Source: UBA6115 sp050952935 | GTDB lineage: Bacteria; Bacillota; Clostridia; Christensenellales; Aristaeellaceae | Direction of reading: 5' to 3' | Length of the DNA stretch: 64,000 bases | Assembly (NCBI GenBank): GCA_050952935.1 | Contig: JBMNLS010000001.1 | Coordinates: 620,001 to 684,000, forward strand | Shown here: positions 25,198 through 34,042 of the stretch, piece after piece | Layout: every line of letters starts with the position of its first letter | Numbering within the stretch: position 1 is the first letter of the stretch | Notes under the pieces: model-generated | Database searches by the model: none | What the model saw: the letters and a program-made list of their open reading frames with translations, nothing else | Told to the model about the DNA's origin: nothing | Program-made: the position numbers and the translations under genes

Positions 25198-26190
25198 TTA
25201 TCTTTCGGATTTGCATGTCTGTTGATACGGGCAGCCATAAATCATCTTTTCTTGGAACGCCTCGATTGTTCTTTTTTCTTCCGATTCTGCTTTTTCTTTG
25301 GAGAGTCTTCTGTTTACCCTATCTATGATGTCCGCAAGCTCCTTACAGGATCGAGAGTAATACTCTTCATCCATGACGTGTTCGACTGGGCTCGGGATCG
25401 TTTCCCCGTTGTTCAGATCCATTATGCTCAAGTGCTGTGAGTAAACAGCTAATACCCGGCTGCTTTGGAATTGAATTCTTGAATGATGAGAATTGAACAG
25501 AGTGATATTCGTGCCGCCACTCATTGCACTTTGGAATCTTATGCCATCGAAGCCTGCTTTCCGGAAATAATCGGAGATAAACTGAGTGGAAGCATAGATT
25601 GAATCGTCTATTGCTGGAGTGGCGAATCGAAACATTATGTTAGTTATCATCTCAGCGACAGAACACTGGAGATCTTTTTCGATATCAGAAAACTCCGATA
25701 CTGCTTGATTTGTTTTCAAGTCAATGATGAAAGCAGGTTTTAGCAGTTTGAATGTTGCCAGGGAAACGAAAGAATTATTCACGGGCCGGATCTCAGCGCA
25801 AGCAGTATACGGATCCTCTGCCAAATAAAGATATGACATTCCCTTGATATTCGCTCTGGCAGATTGCGTACTATGAAGGGGTGCTTCCACTGAATTTGAC
25901 TCATCAAAACCGCTGAATGTTCCATCTTCTTTTTGAGATATTCCCTTACGGAAGTGCTCAGCCGTAGTTATAGATCGTGCTCTATATAAGCACAAATTCT
26001 CTGGGAGAGTGCTATGAAAAGCATCGCGTTCAATCATAGCATCAAGAAGCTGGAGGACCGGATTATCATGAACTGTTTTCCCTTCAGCAATTGCGGAGTA
26101 AAAAAGTTCCATGCTTCGATTTGCGTTGAAAATAAGCATGTTACGAAAGAAAGGGTGTTCCTTCAAATCTGTTAATTTGACTTCTTCCAT
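25198..26190 (-). CDS. RES-domain protein (probable NAD+ phosphorylase/NADase type)
   Basis: 330 residues. A RES-type core is visible from about 60 to 250: NLCLYRARSITTAEHF with the catalytic-type Arg, SYLYLAEDPYTACAEIRP with the conserved Glu, and FDGIRFQSAMSGGTNITLFN with the Ser segment. A preceding about 60-residue helical part and a charged C-terminal tail of about 50 residues are extra compared with RES toxins (about 150 residues). No Xre/DUF2384 antitoxin is adjacent. It lies directly downstream of mcrC on the same strand, so it may act with the restriction module. Confidence 0.75.
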   Translation of the reverse strand: MEEVKLTDLKEHPFFRNMLIFNANRSMELFYSAIAEGKTVHDNPVLQLLDAMIERDAFHSTLPENLCLYRARSITTAEHFRKGISQKEDGTFSGFDESNSVEAPLHSTQSARANIKGMSYLYLAEDPYTACAEIRPVNNSFVSLATFKLLKPAFIIDLKTNQAVSEFSDIEKDLQCSVAEMITNIMFRFATPAIDDSIYASTQFISDYFRKAGFDGIRFQSAMSGGTNITLFNSHHSRIQFQSSRVLAVYSQHLSIMDLNNGETIPSPVEHVMDEEYYSRSCKELADIIDRVNRRLSKEKAESEEKRTIEAFQEKMIYGCPYQQTCKSER

Positions 26191-26285
26191 TTCGATTTCC
26201 TTTCACTCTCACTCAGCTACTTGCAACTTTTTTCAGGACCACGAATATTAGAATTGAATTCATGGGTGGCAAGCTCATTTTTCTA

Positions 26286-27359
26286 TCAGGCAATTTTCCG
26301 AAGGCTTTCTCCAAAGTGTGAGGTAGCAATAGCATCTAAAGCAGTTGAAATGTCTATAAAAGATCGGTTGAGATCAAGCGAACGTACTTCTATCGGATTT
26401 CCTCCCATGGTCACGGATAGAAACGGCTCAGTTTCTTCTGTTGTCCTTGCGTACAGAAGAAGGCCGCTTACTTTACCGCTCCTTGTTTTATCCTCATTTT
26501 TGACATAAGTAAAGATCTGATAGAGGTTCGCACTGTGAAGCATTTGCTTGTCCATAAAGTTCGACAGGGAGTGCTTATAAAATTTGGCGTCAATTATAAG
26601 CGTCAGACCATCATGCTTTAATGTGATGTCAGAATGCATTCCAGGGAGGAGCCTTATCATTGATGGATTTGTATCAGCGGGGATATCCCACATAATCGCT
26701 TTATCTGATGCGTGAAGCATCGGGTAATGCTGCCGATAATATTCAAGAATAAATTTCTCATATAGTTTCGGAAGGCTTTCCTCATCGAAGAGCGAAAACC
26801 GTGTTTTCCCCTGATCTGTTGTGGGCAGGAGGCTTTGCCAAAGCAAATAGCAGATATTCATCAGCATCTCATAAGTCCGGTTGTTGCGATGATACTGAAG
26901 CCTGCTCCAATTGACAACGCTCAGATCAATATCAGAAATCGTTGAGAAAAAAGGCAGTACTTTTCTCAACGTTTCTTTTTGCTTTTGATCGACTTCAGGA
27001 TGCCGTATCGCCAGCAGACTTGCGGCTTTCAGAATCTGATTCAACTCATTATCAGGAGAAAACTCATCATGTGTGCAGTCAAAATGGCGAATTTTCCGTT
27101 CCTGGAGCATTTTTGTCTGATAGAGATTGATTTTTCCACGAAGCGTCTTCGTCTGTTCATCAATGCTTGTATAGCTTCTGTATAGCCCCTGCTTAACCTG
27201 CTGGCTAATGCCCCGGGAAAGAATCGCGGCAAGCATATCCTGGACATGGGCAAAGTCCTCCGTGCCAACATCCTGATAGTTTCTCTGCCTGAGAACCTTG
27301 AAGGCATAGCACAGCATATGGAAAATATTCTGTATCAGGATGGTTGATGCGTCACGCAT
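26286..27359 (-). CDS. mcrC: McrC, nuclease subunit of McrBC restriction system
   Basis: 357 residues. The N-terminal and middle part match the McrC family (LRGKINLYQTKMLQERKIRHFDCTHDEFSPDNELNQILKAA). The C-terminal nuclease core is PD-(D/E)xK-like: GMHSDITLKHDGLTLIIDAKFYKH, with Asp and D-A-K. It cleaves DNA bearing modified cytosines when complexed with the McrB GTPase. ATG 27359 has GAGGAG upstream and overlaps the 3' end of mcrB by eight bases, so they are coupled. Confidence 0.92.
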   Translation of the reverse strand: MRDASTILIQNIFHMLCYAFKVLRQRNYQDVGTEDFAHVQDMLAAILSRGISQQVKQGLYRSYTSIDEQTKTLRGKINLYQTKMLQERKIRHFDCTHDEFSPDNELNQILKAASLLAIRHPEVDQKQKETLRKVLPFFSTISDIDLSVVNWSRLQYHRNNRTYEMLMNICYLLWQSLLPTTDQGKTRFSLFDEESLPKLYEKFILEYYRQHYPMLHASDKAIMWDIPADTNPSMIRLLPGMHSDITLKHDGLTLIIDAKFYKHSLSNFMDKQMLHSANLYQIFTYVKNEDKTRSGKVSGLLLYARTTEETEPFLSVTMGGNPIEVRSLDLNRSFIDISTALDAIATSHFGESLRKIA

Positions 27360-29400
27360 TAAAAACACTCCTCAGATTATTCTCCCATACTGTCACTTTA
27401 TCCTGATCATCGAACCAATACTCCTGAAGGGTCGGCAAAATGTCATACTCGACCACAGACTGCAGCCATTCCTCAGAGTACTCTTCTCCCTTGGGCAGGC
27501 ATAAATAGCTGTGCCCGATCCGGAAACCCTTCCCAAGAGCGGGATCGTCGGCGATAGCCCTATTCAGACTGATCAGTTGCGCGACAAGCGCGTCGTATGT
27601 CTCGTCGTGTATATATTTACCGCTGTATTCTTTAAAGCCCTGTGACGCGAAACCGGGTACCATTTCAAAAAAGCTGAAGCGGCGGCGGAGAGCATAATCG
27701 ATAAGCGCCAGGCTTCTGTCGGCGGTATTCATCATTCCGATCAAATACAGATTTTCGGGGACGGAAAAAGGTTTGTGCGTATACGCAAGCAGCGTCTCTT
27801 CTCCCCGGTAGTCAGACTCGATTAGCTGCAGCAGTTCTCCAAATATCTTACTCATATTGCCACGGTTGATCTCATCAATGATGAAGAAATAGTCCTTTGA
27901 TGAATCGCTTCGCGCCTTTTCGCAGAAATCGTAGAAAACGCCGGTTTGCAACGTAAAGTCGGCTCCGTCCGGCTTGTATCCCATGATAAAGTCTTCATAG
28001 GAATAATTCTGATGGAACTGGACAGACGCGATACGCTCCGTATCCTTCAGCCCCATCATGACATAAGCCAACCGTCTTGCCGTGAAGGTTTTGCCTACGC
28101 CAGGCGCACCCTGCAGAATGATATTCTTTTTCCGCTTCAGCAAACCGATCAACTGATCGAGATGTTCGCTTGACATAAAGACTTCCGAAAGGAAATCCTC
28201 CCGGTTATAGTGTTCATATTGGACAGCAGCGGGTTCATCCTGTGAATTCTGCTGGCTTTGTTTCGAGGGTTTCTCCCAAAGGAAACGTTCAATGTGAAAT
28301 TCACCGAGAGCTTCCATCAGCTCTGCACGAAGTCTCCAGACAAAGCTTCCTGGTGTGCGGGAATCCGCCGCCTGTCCTTGAAACAGGATTGACCAGTACC
28401 GGGGCTTTCCGTTTTCCCTCATGGACAAGGGGCAGCCTGTGAGCTTATGGATTCTCTTTGCAAGGTTCGTGCAGTATCCGCTGATAGACATGGGAGATTT
28501 TCCAAAGGTCTGACCGATCTGTGAGCATGTAGCCTGCCCGCCCGCGTCATAGAACGCCGCCAGCGTTCCGCCCCAGACCGGGCCAATGACCTCCGAATTG
28601 TTCAGCAGTTTCAGCCACTCGTCCTTTGTAAAACCGGGTGAATACTCCTGAAGCGTAGGAAGCCAGCCGTCATTCATAAAGAGCGGATCATTTTCATCAA
28701 AATCCACAGCGGCGTCAGCTTGCAGATAATAACGGCTTACATAAAACACGACGTCGCAGGTTAATGTTCTAAACTGCGGGTCCGGATAGCAATCATCGGT
28801 CAAAAGGGCGTTATACGTATTGATAATTGCTTCGTTTCGGCTTATCTGCGCACAGATCTCATCACAGAGCTTATATCCGCCGATAAGGTTCTCGACAGAA
28901 GATGTACGTTTAGGGATAAAACTGGATTCCAATTCTATCGCAATCGGTCTTATTTCTCCGTATTTGTAGATATAGTATTTATCCGGATACCGGAGCCATA
29001 AGTATACGCTGACCGCGTGAGTATCCTGATAATGGTTTTTCCAACCAGACTCGTTGTGATTCTGCTTTCGATCATCGGCATACGCGATGAAACGCTCGAC
29101 CCGCTCGGAGAGATCGCGTGTTTCGTCATACAGAACACGAAAAGCCTCCCGCACGCCATTGGGGTCTTCGCCCGCGAACCCGAGGAGCATCGCCTTCGCG
29201 TAATAATAGCCGGAAGCAAGGAGGTTGTACGTTTTCGCAAGCGCCTGCTCAAGCATCCCCGCAAAATCAGAAGCCTCAATATCCCAATGATCCTGAAACT
29301 GTTTAATCGCTTTCCACTTGTAGCTTTCACCAGACCAGTAGTCAGGCAGGTAACCGAGGTAGGCCTCTTCGATTTTCTGCAGCTTTTCGTGATTAATCAT
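27352..29400 (-). CDS. mcrB: McrB, GTP-dependent AAA+ restriction subunit
   Basis: 682 residues. The C-terminal AAA+ domain has Walker A GAPGVGKTF, Walker B FFIIDEINRGNMSKIFGELLQLIE, the McrB-type signature MNTADRSLALIDYALRRRFSF and sensor regions. The N-terminal about 400 residues are the modified-DNA recognition part, unlike that of E. coli McrB and not assigned here. ATG 29400 with GGAGG upstream is chosen; an in-frame ATG at 29475 would overlap the preceding gene and lacks a site. It works with the downstream McrC. Confidence 0.92.
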   Translation of the reverse strand: MINHEKLQKIEEAYLGYLPDYWSGESYKWKAIKQFQDHWDIEASDFAGMLEQALAKTYNLLASGYYYAKAMLLGFAGEDPNGVREAFRVLYDETRDLSERVERFIAYADDRKQNHNESGWKNHYQDTHAVSVYLWLRYPDKYYIYKYGEIRPIAIELESSFIPKRTSSVENLIGGYKLCDEICAQISRNEAIINTYNALLTDDCYPDPQFRTLTCDVVFYVSRYYLQADAAVDFDENDPLFMNDGWLPTLQEYSPGFTKDEWLKLLNNSEVIGPVWGGTLAAFYDAGGQATCSQIGQTFGKSPMSISGYCTNLAKRIHKLTGCPLSMRENGKPRYWSILFQGQAADSRTPGSFVWRLRAELMEALGEFHIERFLWEKPSKQSQQNSQDEPAAVQYEHYNREDFLSEVFMSSEHLDQLIGLLKRKKNIILQGAPGVGKTFTARRLAYVMMGLKDTERIASVQFHQNYSYEDFIMGYKPDGADFTLQTGVFYDFCEKARSDSSKDYFFIIDEINRGNMSKIFGELLQLIESDYRGEETLLAYTHKPFSVPENLYLIGMMNTADRSLALIDYALRRRFSFFEMVPGFASQGFKEYSGKYIHDETYDALVAQLISLNRAIADDPALGKGFRIGHSYLCLPKGEEYSEEWLQSVVEYDILPTLQEYWFDDQDKVTVWENNLRSVFNA

Positions 29401-29459
29401 GATTGAACCTCCAAACCGTTCGTGCTTCATGACGCTATAAATGAAATAGCGTTCTGCTT

Positions 29460-29990
29460 CTACCTTTTGCTCCATAACAGGCAGTCAATCTTTTTTACAT
29501 CGCTGATCCATTTGTACTCCGGAAGCAAAAGATCAAACGCCTTTAAATTCTCACGAGCTTCGGCTGTCGTCAAATAATCCATGTACCAATTCTCAATGGC
29601 TCCGTACAGGAGAACAGCGTTCTTCAGTTTCTCCTCTTGTGTTTTGCCGGTCAGTTCAAGGCCAAGGTTCTGCAGGACATACTGATCCCAGATGGGCTTT
29701 GCGGGATCAATCGTCGCCAGCATTTTTGAACTGAAAGAGGCTTCGACATTGCCTGTCGCCTGGAAAAGCGCCGTAATGATCTGACTGAAATCGAAGCCTT
29801 CTGTCCTTGCCCTGAGAAACAACGCGTAATAGCTGTTTCTCCACGCTTCGTTGCGGCGGATACGGTAGTATCCGTTGAATGCCCGCTGAAAGGACGGAGA
29901 CGCCGGATCACCGCGCATGATCTCAGCATATTTGTCCAGTCCGAGGCTTCTCGCAAGCTGCGCCTGCATGATTTCCGATGCGTTAATCAT
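29460..29990 (-). CDS. Unknown protein encoded just upstream of mcrB
   Basis: 176 residues, all-helical in appearance, with no recognised motif. It starts at ATG 29990 with AAGGCGG upstream and ends 59 bases before mcrB, so it is very probably co-transcribed and may be a specificity or accessory subunit of the restriction system. Conserved-looking parts are FQRAFNGYYRIRRNEAWRN and LLYGAIENWYMDYL. Confidence 0.65.
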   Translation of the reverse strand: MINASEIMQAQLARSLGLDKYAEIMRGDPASPSFQRAFNGYYRIRRNEAWRNSYYALFLRARTEGFDFSQIITALFQATGNVEASFSSKMLATIDPAKPIWDQYVLQNLGLELTGKTQEEKLKNAVLLYGAIENWYMDYLTTAEARENLKAFDLLLPEYKWISDVKKIDCLLWSKR

Positions 29991-30024
29991 TGTACCGCCT
30001 TGTCAGTCGTGAGATAGAAACCGT

Positions 30025-31134
30025 TCACGGCTGCTTTCCGTATGTCATTTCAATGTACTTCTGCTCCCATACGGGATCACGCTCGCCGCCGTATTCACTG
30101 ATCCGGCAGTCATGCCACAGATCGTCGGCAACCTCGATGATCAGGTCCCGCAGTTCCAGCTTCTCTGTGTATTTCGCCGGAATCCCGGAAAGTCCTACCT
30201 GGGCGCCTATGATGTTTCCCGTAATCGCGCCGGTGGAATCGCTGTCGCCGTTATGATTGACGGCGGCGATCAATGCGCTGTCGATGTACCCGGAATACTT
30301 GAGGGCGCAGTATACCGCGATTGCAAGCGCCTCGTCTCCGACCCAGCCCTCTCCCAGCAGATGGATCGCGTCCAGGTCGTCCATGTCCTCCGCCGCCAGA
30401 TCGATGGACTTTTCGATCAGGTTGGTAAAGGCGATCCGCTCTTTTGTTTCCGGGTAGATTTCATCGATAGTATTCAGCGAATGCAGGACAGCTTCCAGCA
30501 GGATCGCGCCGTCCTGGCTTACCTCATGGATGATCTGTACAAGCGCGGCCGCCGGCATCCAGCCGTGCGGATGCCCATGCGTCAGAGCGGCCGTTTCCGC
30601 GCCAAAGCGGCAGATATCCCGGATGTCCTTCTTCCGGTCGTTGAAGTACAGGCCGATGGGGGCTACACGCATCACGCCGCCGCAGCCTTTGCTGTTGTTG
30701 ATCGGCGTCTCGACTGATCCGTGCTCACCGCTGCGCAAAGCGGCAAGGCAGGTATTTCCGGGAGCCCTCGGGCTGTACAGTTCTGGGATGTTGCCGAGCC
30801 ATGCGTAGCGGGGATGTATATCCGGAGAGTACCTGCTCTCCTGTGTCTTCAGCCAGTCCCGGTAGCAAAGCCCAATATAGTGAGGATCGGGACCTCCAAC
30901 GCCCCGGGTCATGCCTCTGGTCATCCCCAGCAGGAGGCCGTTCGCGGTAAACAGCGTCATCTGCGTATCGTCGGAGATCTGCGCGACGCCTCCGGTCAGA
31001 TCGTATTCCGTAATACCGTGCTCGCCGTATCTGCGGAAGATCTGACCTTCGCGGAGAAACTCGACGGCATACCCCAGAGCGTCTCCGGCGGCACCGCCGA
31101 TAAGGCAGCCTCTGAACTTGTCCTGATCCCGCAT
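30025..31134 (-). CDS. ADP-ribosylglycohydrolase family protein (DraG-like)
   Basis: 369 residues. The binuclear-metal motifs are present: GGAAGDALGYAVEF at the N-terminus, SDDTQMTLFTANGLL near residue 55 and NHNGDSDSTGAITGNIIGA near residue 305. GCGGVMRVAPIGLYF and a GHPHGW segment are also typical. The family removes ADP-ribose from proteins, nucleic acids or small molecules. It lies upstream of the McrBC operon on the same strand and may be its first gene (35 bases to the next). Confidence 0.9.
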   Translation of the reverse strand: MRDQDKFRGCLIGGAAGDALGYAVEFLREGQIFRRYGEHGITEYDLTGGVAQISDDTQMTLFTANGLLLGMTRGMTRGVGGPDPHYIGLCYRDWLKTQESRYSPDIHPRYAWLGNIPELYSPRAPGNTCLAALRSGEHGSVETPINNSKGCGGVMRVAPIGLYFNDRKKDIRDICRFGAETAALTHGHPHGWMPAAALVQIIHEVSQDGAILLEAVLHSLNTIDEIYPETKERIAFTNLIEKSIDLAAEDMDDLDAIHLLGEGWVGDEALAIAVYCALKYSGYIDSALIAAVNHNGDSDSTGAITGNIIGAQVGLSGIPAKYTEKLELRDLIIEVADDLWHDCRISEYGGERDPVWEQKYIEMTYGKQP

Positions 31135-31390
31135 TCCGGCACCCCCCTCAAAAACCGTGTAATCGTTGGTATTATTGGATTTTCAGTATAGCATAGAAGA
31201 ATGTATAAATCCAGTTTGGAATCTTTAAGGACATCGCATAATTAGAGCGTTTCATGCCAGAATTTGAACGAGATGACGCCTCGTTTTTTTTCGCCTTTCT
31301 GAACAAACTGATAACTTTCCGGCACCCGCTTGACTCCTCCCTCCCACCTATGGCGTACTACCAGCTACCCATGAGAAGGGAGGTGTTTTC

Positions 31391-31645
31391 ATGGGGAAAA
31401 AGAAAACCCGAGAAGCAAAAATACTCAAGGACGCCAGGCTGAGGATCGGCTATTCCCAGCAGGAAGTCGCTAACGTGATCGGTGTTCACATCAAACAGTA
31501 CCAGCGCCTGGAATACGGAGAAAGGGATATCCGAAACTGCAGTATGAAAACAGGGCTCGCCGTGTGCGCGGTTCTCGGCATCGATCCGTTTGACCTTGTG
31601 TTCGGCGGCGAGTTTGAGTCTCTCGGAGTCTTCCGGCTGGATTAA
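31391..31645 (+). CDS. XRE-family transcriptional regulator
   Basis: 84 residues. The helix-turn-helix is YSQQEVANVIGVHIKQYQRLEYGERDIR, with a basic N-terminus. ATG 31391 has GGGAGGTG upstream. It lies before a serine recombinase fragment, as in mobile elements. Confidence 0.85.
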   Translation: MGKKKTREAKILKDARLRIGYSQQEVANVIGVHIKQYQRLEYGERDIRNCSMKTGLAVCAVLGIDPFDLVFGGEFESLGVFRLD

Positions 31646-31756
31646 ATATGTGGATTACGGCCGTTTGGACGTTGCTGGTTTTTCCCAGGTATGGCTATAT
31701 ACGTGTACGTCCGCCTCAGCGCAGACGTAATATACCGCAAAGGAGTGAGCCACACC

Positions 31757-32119
31757 TTGAAAGACATACGCCCACGGGCTGAGGAGAAGGCCCGGAGAAA
31801 AGCCGACGAGCTGCAGGAGCGGCAGTCTGGCGATACAGTCCGTCCGCCTGGAACAGGCTTTGAAACGGAACGCGCCCGCGCCAAGCAGGCCCTGCGCGAA
31901 GAGGTCAATGCCCAGAACGGGCAGAGCGTCCGGAAGATAGCGGCAACGTCAGGCCCGGCGGTCAGTGATGATCGGATCCTGCGCGTTGCCGCTTATTGTC
32001 GTGTTTCCACGGATGACATTGACCAGGTGATCTCCATTGAGCTTCAGAAGAACAATTACCGGGATATGATCAAGGCCAATCCCAAATGGCGGTACGTCGG
32101 CACCTATGTGGAAATGTAA
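31757..32119 (+). pseudogene. N-terminal fragment of a serine recombinase
   Basis: The frame encodes the charged N-terminal extension typical of Clostridia recombinases (RPRAEEKARRKADELQER) and then RVAAYCRVSTDD with the catalytic Ser, IDQVISIELQKNNYRDMIK and WRYVGTYVE. It stops at 32117, about 60 residues into the resolvase domain, so the DNA-binding part is lost. TTG 31757 after AAAGGAG is the likely original start. It is of a different subfamily from the C-terminal remnant at 20865, so the two are not halves of one gene. Confidence 0.8.
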
Positions 32120-32242
32120 ACCCAAGAATTGATACAAAGAAATGCTGTTGTCAGAGCGGCAGAATGGCTTGAAATCAAGGGCTTTCAGAGATTAGGAACT
32201 CTCCGGCAACTCATTCTTTACGCCCGATTGTTGCCGACATCA

Positions 32243-32347
32243 TGACAACAGCGCAGATGATTTTGACAACAGCAACGGAGAAAATGACAACACCTCAAGC
32301 AATGGTGACAACAGCAGAGAGAAATGTGACAACACCCGCTGATAACA
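32243..32347 (+). repeat. TGACAACA array with exact 21-bp period
   Basis: TGACAACA at 32243, 32264, 32285, 32306 and 32327, each exactly 21 bases apart, then a degenerate TGATAACA at 32340. Inverted copies (TGTTGTCA) occur at 32146 and 32515, and another direct copy in the promoter at 32482. Because the period is seven codons, an open frame of heptads (MTTAxxx) spans it, but no RBS precedes it. Confidence 0.85.
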
Positions 32348-32480
32348 GCAAAATCAGTTATAAACACGAGACTTTCTACATTTTGTTTAAATTTGCGAAT
32401 TCTGTTAAAGCCCCAAAAGCCCAAATCAGAAAAAAACGGGGAAAAGCAAAACATTATTTAAAGTCGCCGAGGGTGACATA

Positions 32481-32522
32481 TTGACAACATAGACGACATG
32501 TGCTATAATAAATTTGTTGTCA
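32481..32522 (+). promoter_or_regulatory. Promoter flanked by TGACAACA/TGTTGTCA operator halves
   Basis: -35 TTGACA (32481-32486), 17-base spacer, extended -10 TGCTATAAT with TATAAT at 32504-32509. TGACAACA (32482-32489) overlaps the -35 and its inverted partner TGTTGTCA (32515-32522) covers the start region. It should drive the XRE gene and the radical SAM gene downstream, likely autoregulated. Confidence 0.8.
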
Positions 32523-32612
32523 TTCAAGATAAAATTTGCGGTCTTTTGCTGAACGATAATTAAACAAACTTAAGTAAAAGGAGCAAATTATTCTTTAGAA
32601 AGGGGATTAGAA

Positions 32613-32885
32613 GTGGAGTTTAACAATAGTAAGAGAATGGAACTGATCAATACAATGGTAACAGAGTTGCCTGTGCTGCGTGCAAGGATAGGAGCTTCCC
32701 AAGCTGATATCTCTGAAAAGATAGGCATTTCAAGGCAAACTTATAATGCAATTGAAAATGGTAAGAAAAAATTGAATTGGACTGTTTTTTTAGCATTGTT
32801 TGCAGTTTTTAGTAGTGATGAACGAACTCTGAAAATGTTGGATTCCATGGAAGTTTTTCAGGAGGGCGTTGCAAAGGAAATGTGA
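32613..32885 (+). CDS. XRE-family transcriptional regulator
   Basis: 90 residues. The helix-turn-helix is LRARIGASQADISEKIGISRQTYNAIENGKKKLNWTVF. The start is GTG 32613 with AAGGGG upstream. It is AT-rich like the next gene and unlike the flanks, suggesting that promoter, regulator and radical SAM gene arrived together. It is a candidate binder of the TGACAACA sites. Confidence 0.85.
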   Translation: MEFNNSKRMELINTMVTELPVLRARIGASQADISEKIGISRQTYNAIENGKKKLNWTVFLALFAVFSSDERTLKMLDSMEVFQEGVAKEM

Positions 32886-32931
32886 TTGCCTTTTGCAACG
32901 AATCTTAGCGTGATTTTTTATTGGAGGTCAT

Positions 32932-34014
32932 ATGTTGAATATGGTTAAGAATGCTTCTGTTCAAGCCACGGATATATATAAGGATCCATATGGATACACA
33001 TATTCTGAAATGGTTGGTGTATTGGGAGAAGTTGAGGCGGATAAGTTTTATCGCGAATTATACTCCGGTTCCCAAAGTAGTAACAAGTATAAAACGATAA
33101 CTATCAAGGAAATCTTTCGTGGTCCGGATACTCAGAAATATGCTTTTGAATTGTCAGATGGCTATTGCATTGAAACGGTAAGCATTAAAAGAAAAACTGG
33201 TACTACTGTATGCGTGAGCACCATGATAGGTTGCCCTGTTGGGTGCATCTTTTGCGCCTCTGGTGAAAATGGATTTGTCAGAAATCTAACACCATCTGAA
33301 ATAGTTCAACAAGTAATACTGATAAATGGTAGAGTAAATAGGATTGTATTCATGGGCATGGGAGAACCTCTGTTCAATTATGATAACGTGATAAAGTCCA
33401 TTCATATATTAAGAGACCGCAAAGGACTTGATTTTCCAACAGATGGTATAACAATATCAACAACGGGACCGCTCCCTCAGATGAAGAAGTTGAGAGAAGA
33501 ACATTTAAAAATCCAACTTACGTTATCCCTGCATGCCACGAATCAGCATGTAAGGGACTATATCATGCCGCATATGAAAGGGTATGATATAAATGAAGTA
33601 GTTCAATCAGTACTCTCATATTCAGAAAGACATAATCGTAGCGTTACTATAGCATATTTGCTTATACCGGGTGTAAATGATCGTGCGAATGATGTAAAAC
33701 AGTTGGGAAGATGGTTTCGTGACAAAAATGTATTGATTAATCTTTTACAATACAATGAAACGGATTGTAAAGCAGTTCGAAGACCAAACAAACAGGAACT
33801 CGTTGCATTTCGTGATAAGTTAAATAAGGTGGGACTTACTGTGAAAATCAGAGAATCCCGAGGTGGCAATATAAAAGCCGCATGTGGTCAATTGGTAAGT
33901 AGATTAAATAACCGCAATATGAGTGCACCCAAGAAAAAAGGAGCTTCGGAATTGGATACAGGTTCGTCGAACAATGCTGGATCTTCGAGTAGATTGAAGC
34001 CAACCAATCTGTAA
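32932..34014 (+). CDS. Radical SAM enzyme of the RlmN/Cfr family
   Basis: 360 residues. The cluster motif is CPVGCIFC near residue 101. The two methyl-transfer cysteines of RlmN/Cfr enzymes are both present, in TTVCVST and AACGQL. GFVRNLTPSEIVQQV, MGMGEPLFNYDNV and LSLHATNQHVRDYIMP are family segments. RlmN modifies A2503 at C2 and Cfr at C8; sequence reading alone does not decide between them. The last about 25 residues after QLVSRLNNRN are atypical and run to the IS256 element, so the natural C-terminus may have been replaced. ATG 32932 follows TTGGAGG. Confidence 0.85.
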   Translation: MLNMVKNASVQATDIYKDPYGYTYSEMVGVLGEVEADKFYRELYSGSQSSNKYKTITIKEIFRGPDTQKYAFELSDGYCIETVSIKRKTGTTVCVSTMIGCPVGCIFCASGENGFVRNLTPSEIVQQVILINGRVNRIVFMGMGEPLFNYDNVIKSIHILRDRKGLDFPTDGITISTTGPLPQMKKLREEHLKIQLTLSLHATNQHVRDYIMPHMKGYDINEVVQSVLSYSERHNRSVTIAYLLIPGVNDRANDVKQLGRWFRDKNVLINLLQYNETDCKAVRRPNKQELVAFRDKLNKVGLTVKIRESRGGNIKAACGQLVSRLNNRNMSAPKKKGASELDTGSSNNAGSSSRLKPTNL

Positions 34015-34042
34015 ATGCAGACAATCGACTAAGTTGTGGATA

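Noticed and set aside
25198..26190. Classical RES-Xre toxin-antitoxin pair
   Set aside because: The RES protein is about twice toxin length and no Xre/DUF2384 gene is adjacent; the nearest XRE gene, at 31391, is on the other strand and is element-associated.
20865..32119. The two serine recombinase pieces as halves of one gene split by an insertion
   Set aside because: The N-terminal fragment and the C-terminal remnant belong to different subfamilies, and the sequence around the junctions does not join.
32126..32241. Frame reading RAAEWLEIKGFQRLGTLRQLILYARLLPTS
   Set aside because: Looks protein-like but has no start signal and no recognisable family; possibly a gene remnant beside the recombinase fragment.
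32242..32484. Protein of TT-containing heptads (80 residues)
   Set aside because: The frame stays open because the DNA period is 21 bases. There is no RBS, and the same octamer recurs in non-coding operator positions, so a DNA role is more likely.
32932..34014. Calling the radical SAM gene cfr (antibiotic resistance)
   Set aside because: RlmN and Cfr share all motifs seen here; several segments look closer to RlmN. The distinction needs phylogeny or chemistry.
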